Below, in pieces: positions 59,313-64,000 of a stretch of 64,000 nucleotides of DNA (position 1 is the stretch's first letter; the number at the start of each line of letters is the position of its first letter). This DNA comes from Lycium barbarum (Eukaryota > Streptophyta > Magnoliopsida > Solanales > Solanaceae). A program made the translations under genes and the position numbers. The stretch spans positions 65,410,782-65,474,781 of the forward strand of contig NC_083344.1 of assembly GCF_019175385.1 (NCBI RefSeq), written 5' to 3'. The notes beneath the pieces were generated by a model, which did not search any database, was not told the origin of the DNA, and saw only the letters and a program-made list of their open reading frames with translations.

Positions 59313-59329
59313 GTCGACGGTCCGTCGAC
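59313..59329 (-). promoter_or_regulatory. 17-nt perfect U3 palindrome of LTR T
   Basis: GTCGACGGTCCGTCGAC is self-complementary around its central base and is flanked by half-sites CGTCGAC and CATCGACG. On the minus strand it lies about 60 nt before TATAAATA. The centre CGGWCCG is the same as in the TACGGWCCGTA palindromes of other families. Confidence 0.8.
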
Positions 59330-59526
59330 TTGCTCCGTCGACCTTCTCCTGCAGAGTCAAGGCTGCGGAACCCTGTCGACGCCGACCCAACTTGCACACA
59401 GCAACCTAAAATAATGCCATGCAGGGCCACATACTACAACATACAATATCATGGCATCACACGACCAATCACGATAACTGAAAATGGAATAATACCTAGG
59501 GGTGATAATGCCTCAGACTGAACCTC

Positions 59527-59985
59527 CTATATTGCTGGAAACAAATACGGGTACTTAATCTTCATTGCTTCTTCCACTTCCCAAGAAACTTCCTCAGCAT
59601 TCTTATTCCTCCACAAGACTTTAACGGAAACTACATCCTTGGTTCGCAACCGACGGACCTGTCTATCCAATATAGCCACTGGAACCTCTTCATATGATAA
59701 TTGTTCGGTCACCTGGATATCATCTACTAGTACAACTCTTGAAAGATTTCTGATGCATTTACGAAGCATAGATACATGAAATACCGGTTGTATCAACTCT
59801 AACTCAGAAGGCAATTCTAGCTCATATACCACCGTGCCCACAGTATGAATGATCTTATATGGCCCAATATATCGAGGGCTCAAATTACCCTTCTTGCCAA
59901 ACCTCATCACTCCCTTCATAGGTGAAACTTTTAGGAACACCCAATCGCCTATCTCAAACTTTAGCTTACGTCGCCGATTATCCAC
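59527..59985 (-). pseudogene. pol: Integrase C-terminus and chromodomain-like end of element T pol
   Basis: The frame holds the GDWVFLKVSPMKGVMRFGKKGNL block of the integrase C-terminal domain and ISPRYIGPYKI-type sequence, then VPVAILDRQVRRLR, VKVLWRNKNAEEVSWEVEE, a degenerate chromodomain typical of the Tekay/Del lineage. It is in the same frame as the integrase core upstream. In such elements the chromodomain guides insertion to heterochromatin. The stop at about 59527 is close to the natural end (YPYLFPAI plus a few residues). Confidence 0.88.
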
Positions 59986-60003
59986 ATAGGATTTCTGTCG
60001 ACT

Positions 60004-60863
60004 CTAAGCTGTTAGCAACCTCTCTCTAATCACTTTCACCTTATCAACTGCTTGTTGAATTAAGTCTGGGCCTACTAACTTCTCCCCGACATCAAACCAT
60101 CGTATGGGTGATCTACATTTCCGCCCATATAAGGCCTCATAAGGAGCCATCTGAATGCTGGAATGACAACTATTGTTATAGGAAAACTCGATAAGAGGCA
60201 AATGATCATCCCAACTGCCTTGAAAGTAAAGTACACAAGCTTTAAGCATATCCTCAAGGGTCTGTATAGTATGCTCCGCCTGTCCATCTGTCTGCGGGTG
60301 AAATGCAGTACTATGACTCACCTGAGTCCCCAATCCATTCTGAAAAGACTTCTAGAAATTAGCTGTAAATTGTGTTCCCCTATCATAGATAATGGTCGTG
60401 GGAACACCATGAAGTCGTACAACCTCTTTAAGATAAAGCTTCGCGTAATCCTCAGCTGCATAAGTAGTTCTGACAGGCAGAAAATGGGCTGACTTTGTAA
60501 GCCTATCAACTATGACACATATTGAATCACACTTCCGCTGAGTATGGGGCAACCCTGTAATAAAGTCCATATTAATTACCTCCCACTTCTATATCGGAAT
60601 CTCCATAGCCTACAATAGACCTCTGGGCTTCTGGTGCTCTATTTTGACTTGCTGACGATTCGAACACTGAGCAACAAACTTCGCTACATCTCTCTTCATA
60701 CCATCCCACCGATAAACTTCCTTGAGATCATGGTGCATCTTTGTTGAGCCTGGGTGAATATAATATTGGGAGTAATGTGCCTCCCGCATAACTTGCTGAT
60801 GGAGTCCTGCAATATTAGGAACACATAAGCTATCTCAATGCCTGAGTACTCCATCACCTGTAA
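60004..60863 (-). pseudogene. pol: Integrase zinc finger and core of element T pol
   Basis: The H-H-C-C finger is at about 60780-60640; its last Cys reads Arg (CSNRQQVK). The core has NMDFITGLP (first Asp), YDRGTQF (second Asp) and [16 protein letters not shown] (Glu). Pieces 60570-60352, 60333-60004 and the C-terminus share one frame with stops between. The finger is upstream of 60570, again with stops. The catalytic triad is visible but the protein would be truncated. Confidence 0.88.
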
Positions 60864-61556
60864 TCATAAAGGGTGTTCTTTTTGAGGTGTTGTATCTCGG
60901 TAATAAACTAAAACAGGATCCTCATATTGACTCTCTTTTATCTCTAATACCAAGAATGACGCCGCTGTGTCTTGAATAGTAACTCCTGCGTTACCTGAAT
61001 CTACCAATCGAACTCTGAGGCTAGCTAATCGATGAACTTCACGGACCATTTCTTTTTTCTCTAGCGGCACATATTACAAGCTACCCATGGATTTACGACT
61101 AAGGGCATTAACTACTACATTAGCTTTCCCAGGATGGTACAGAATATCCATATCATAATCCTTTAGCAACTCTAGCCATCGCCTTTGATGTAAGTTCAAG
61201 TCCTTCTGCTTAAAGATGTGTTGGGGACTCTTATGATCAGTATATATGTCAACATGGACACCGTATAAGTAGTGCCTCCATATCTTCAAGGCATGAATCA
61301 CTACCGCTAACTAAAGATCATGGGTTGGATAATTCTTCTCGTGCTTCTTCAACTGCCTAGAAGCATAAGCGACAACCTTACCGTGCTGCATCAACACACA
61401 ACCCAATCCAACACCTGAAGGATCACAATATACCACATAACCATATGCTCTTTTTAGAAGAGTTAAAACTGGTGTTGAAGTCAACTTATCCTTCAACGTC
61501 TGAAAACTCTGCTCACAAGCATTTGTCCATTGGAACTTAGCTGATTTATGAGTCAA
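60864..61556 (-). pseudogene. pol: RNase H and linker of element T pol
   Basis: The frame contains [15 protein letters not shown] (catalytic Asp), EKNYPTHDL, then [23 protein letters not shown] (Asp and His), [16 protein letters not shown] and the linker to integrase. All pieces share one frame with stops near 61311 and 61074. Comparison with element B shows exactly where E cut B: after YGVHV. The region is well preserved but interrupted. Confidence 0.9.
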
Positions 61557-62588
61557 ATAGTCAATGGGGCTGAAAGAGAGGAAAATCCTTCTATGAACTT
61601 TCTATAATATCCTACCAGGCCTAAGAAGCTACGTATCTCTGTTGGTGTCGTGGGCCTTGGCCAATTCTTCACAGCCTCAATCTTTTGGGCATCCACTCTA
61701 ATGCCTTCTTCTGAAATAATGTGACCCAGAAAAGCCACAGAGCTCAACCAGAACTCACACTTGGAAAACTTGGCATACCACTCTCTACCTCGAAGAATTC
61801 CAAGCACTGTTCGTAGATGTTGTGCATGATCAGCCTCTGACAGCGAATAAACCGGAATATCATATATAAACACAATTACAAAATAGACTAGGATGGTTCT
61901 GAATACATGATTCATAAAATCCATGAATACAACTGGGGCATTAGTTAGCCCGAACGACATAACACGGAATTCATAGTGACTATATCTAGTCCCGAATGTC
62001 CTCTTCCTTCACTCTAACCTGGTGGTATCCCGATCTGAAGTTTATCTTCGAGAAATATTTGGCGCCTTGCAACTGATCAAATAAATCATCGATCCTCGGG
62101 AACGGATACTTATTCTTTATAGTGACTTTATTCAATTGCATATAGTCAATCCACATTCGTAAGGAGCCATCCTTCTTCCTTACAAATAACACTGGTGCTC
62201 CCCACAGAGATGTACTAGGCCTAATAAAGCCCTTCTCAAGCAAATCCTTTAACTGCTCCCTCAATTCTTTCAATTCTACAGGTGCCATCCTATATGGAGA
62301 AATAGATATTGGCTGAGTGTCTGGCAATAGGTCAATAGTGAAATCAATCTCTCTCTTTCTCTGGGGGAATGCCTGGAAGCTCATCTGGAAACATCTCTGG
62401 AACTCATTAACCACAGGAACAGACTGAAGAGTCGGCGACTCTGCCCGCACATCTTGAACTCGAACTAGGTGAAAAATATACCCTTTTTCGATCATCTTCT
62501 CTGCTGTAAGGTAGGAAATAAACCTACCTCTAGGCGAAGCAGCATTGCCCTTCCACTCTAGGACTGGCTCGCCTAGAACTGAAACCAA
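61553..62588 (-). pseudogene. pol: Reverse transcriptase of element T pol, frameshifted
   Basis: The N-terminal half (62588-61986) contains [17 protein letters not shown] and [11 protein letters not shown], the C-terminal half (61960-61553) begins MSFGLTNAP and contains the catalytic box, which reads FIYDIPVYS instead of FIDDILVYS, so the first catalytic Asp of the pair is lost. The halves are in different frames (shift near 61980). Both features rule out activity. Confidence 0.9.
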
Positions 62589-63223
62589 ACCATCTTTGCT
62601 CTACAATCAACATTAGCATAGCAAAAAGCCAACCAGTCCATGCCTATAATAACAATAAAATCAATCATATCTAACTCAATCAAATCTGCTACAGTGTGGT
62701 GGTCATAAACTATAACAACACAGCCCCGGTATACTCACCTAGCTATAACCGGATCACCAACTAGCGTAGACACCTCAAAAGGTTTAATCAACTCGAGCTC
62801 TATCCCAAACTTGCCAGTAACAAAGGGTGTAACCTATGATAAATAGGAACCTGGGTCAATCAGTTCATACACATCATAGGAGGAGACTGATAATATACCT
62901 GTAACAACATTAAGCGATGTCTCACGATCCAATCTACCGGCTAGCGCATATATGCGGTACTGAAGACCGCTCGAGCTGGATGCTCCACTCCTCCCTCTAC
63001 CACCTCTTGTTGGTGCCTGAGAAACTTGCCCTGAAGGGCCCACCATAGAATAAGAACCAGCCACAGACCTTGTGGGCTGAACCATACCCCCACTCTCTCT
63101 CATCGAACACTGCCGCATCCTATGACCTGGCTGGCCCCAAGCATAACAAACATCTGAGCCCAGCCAATACTGACCGGCATGTAACTTGCCACACTGGGCA
63201 CACCGCAGCAAAGGGGCCCTCAT
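62589..63223 (-). pseudogene. pol: Zinc knuckle and protease of element T
   Basis: It contains CAQCGKLHAG, then the CCHC knuckle with its second Cys replaced by Trp (CYAWGQPGHRMRQC), a Gly/Ser-rich linker, and the protease active site DPGS (near 62870). After a stop at about 62834 the frame continues to GMDWLAFCYANVDC (about 62640-62600). The region is in frame with gag. The lost Cys would disable RNA binding. Confidence 0.87.
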
Positions 63224-64000
63224 CTAGCTTGACTCCGGTCTGAACTGAGAGCCTGATGCTCTAGAACTCTGTCCCCCTTCAAAATAAGAAGACCGATCAA
63301 ACCTCAGACCTGCAAACTGGGGAGGTGCACTCCCTGCTGAATGGAATGGATATCAGGAATACTATGGTCTCTGTCCTCCCCTGGACTCACCCCGAAACTC
63401 TATAGTCCTGGCCCTCTTACAATGGCCCCGCTCACGGTCACGGTCACGATCTATCCTCCTCTGACGCTTGCGATCTTCCAGATTTTGTGCATATGCCTGT
63501 ATACGGGAGATATCTATGTCTGGTTGTAATGCAGCAGTCGTACAAGCATTTATCAAATGTGGCCCTAGACCAGCCACAAAACGATGAACTCTGTCCTCCA
63601 TCTCAGCCACCACAGCTGGAGCATATGTAGCCATAGAATCAAAATACTCGCGATACTCCTGGACACTCATAATGCCCTGCTCAATATGTAGAAATCTATC
63701 TTCTTGGGCTCGCCTGACCTCAGGGGGTAGATAATGGCGAATAAAAGCATCTGAAAACTCTCGCCGAACCACTGGAGGGGAATTATCTCCCTTAGATAAC
63801 TCCCAAGTCTGATACCACTGTATTGCAATATCACTGAGCCTGTACGAATCAAACTCCACAGACTCGACCTCATTCGCGTGCACAACCCTCAAGGTCCTCT
63901 GCATACCATCAATAAAATCCTGGGGGTCCATATTTTGCTTTACCACGAAAAACTCTGGGGGACCTAACCCAAGGAAGGTCTTAACCCTCGAACTACCAGT
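63224..64000 (-). pseudogene. gag: gag of element T, running off the window
   Basis: The frame is open to the window edge (codons before MDPQDFIDG read GLGPPEFF, as in other gags). It includes RTLRVVHANEVESVEFDSYRL, QEYREYFDSMATYAPAV and an Arg-rich tail, the Tekay/Del gag domain. Stops lie at about 63362 and 63224. The N-terminus and 5' LTR of this element are outside the window to the right. Confidence 0.9.

Larger units (their letters stand above)
57459..59441 (-). mobile_element. 3' LTR of element T (Tekay-like); right border approximate
   Basis: It starts TGTCATGACCC at 57459, inside Athila pol, with possible target duplication ATTGT (57454-57458). The right border is uncertain: the pol reading ends at 59527 and CAACA at 59441 is the best candidate for the sense start TGTTG, but no clear polypurine tract lies beside it. 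It contains the terminal module (57720-57975), a 44-47-bp tandem repeat (58180-58345), a TATA box on the minus strand (near 59248) and a 17-nt palindrome (59313-59329). Confidence 0.7.

Overview
This is plant nuclear DNA made almost entirely of nested retrotransposons; I find no host gene. The LTR texture suggests a Solanaceae-like eudicot: long Ty3/gypsy LTRs ending GGTCGTGACA, iMet-type primer binding sites TGGTATCAGAGC, an Ogre/Tat element primed with a tRNA-Arg-type site, and an Athila element. That assignment is pattern recognition, not a search. The density of nested, methyl-decay-like copies fits pericentromeric heterochromatin.

Layout, left to right. 1-1645 is the end of an LTR of family S, sitting inside the gag of element A (minus strand, LTR 2170-4695). 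A itself interrupts the 5' LTR of element B (plus strand, 4696-9886 plus a 3' LTR piece at 17210-17533), a Tekay/Del-like chromovirus with decayed gag-pol. Element E (LTR 9887-12655, gag-protease to about 14405) is inserted in B's RNase H. 14406-17209 is a purine-rich non-coding block with a 5S-rRNA-like stretch. 17849-23906 is an LTR-derived structure with 764-bp inverted ends (family N) that hosts a solo LTR with a perfect target duplication (20018-22583). 23907-24728 is the start of another LTR (family R). 25830-32211 is a non-coding LTR element P (LARD-like). It is interrupted by a giant Ogre/Tat LTR (32212-41222), which hosts a solo LTR S (34777-37585).

The right third is an Athila-like element on the minus strand: 3' LTR 41959-49063, split by an L1-type LINE with an RNase H domain; env-like ORF 50556-52697; pol 54211-57458. 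Its pol is broken by another Tekay-like element on the minus strand (LTR from 57459, pol-gag 59527-64000, running off the window).

The most unusual signals are non-coding. (1) LTRs of several families with different U3 regions share one terminal module with two stem-loops, and one stem shows compensatory base changes between families. (2) Most families carry a perfect or near-perfect palindrome just upstream of the TATA box. (3) The Athila spacer carries the same palindromes plus a TATA box about 75 nt before the env-like start codon. No coding region looks intact.
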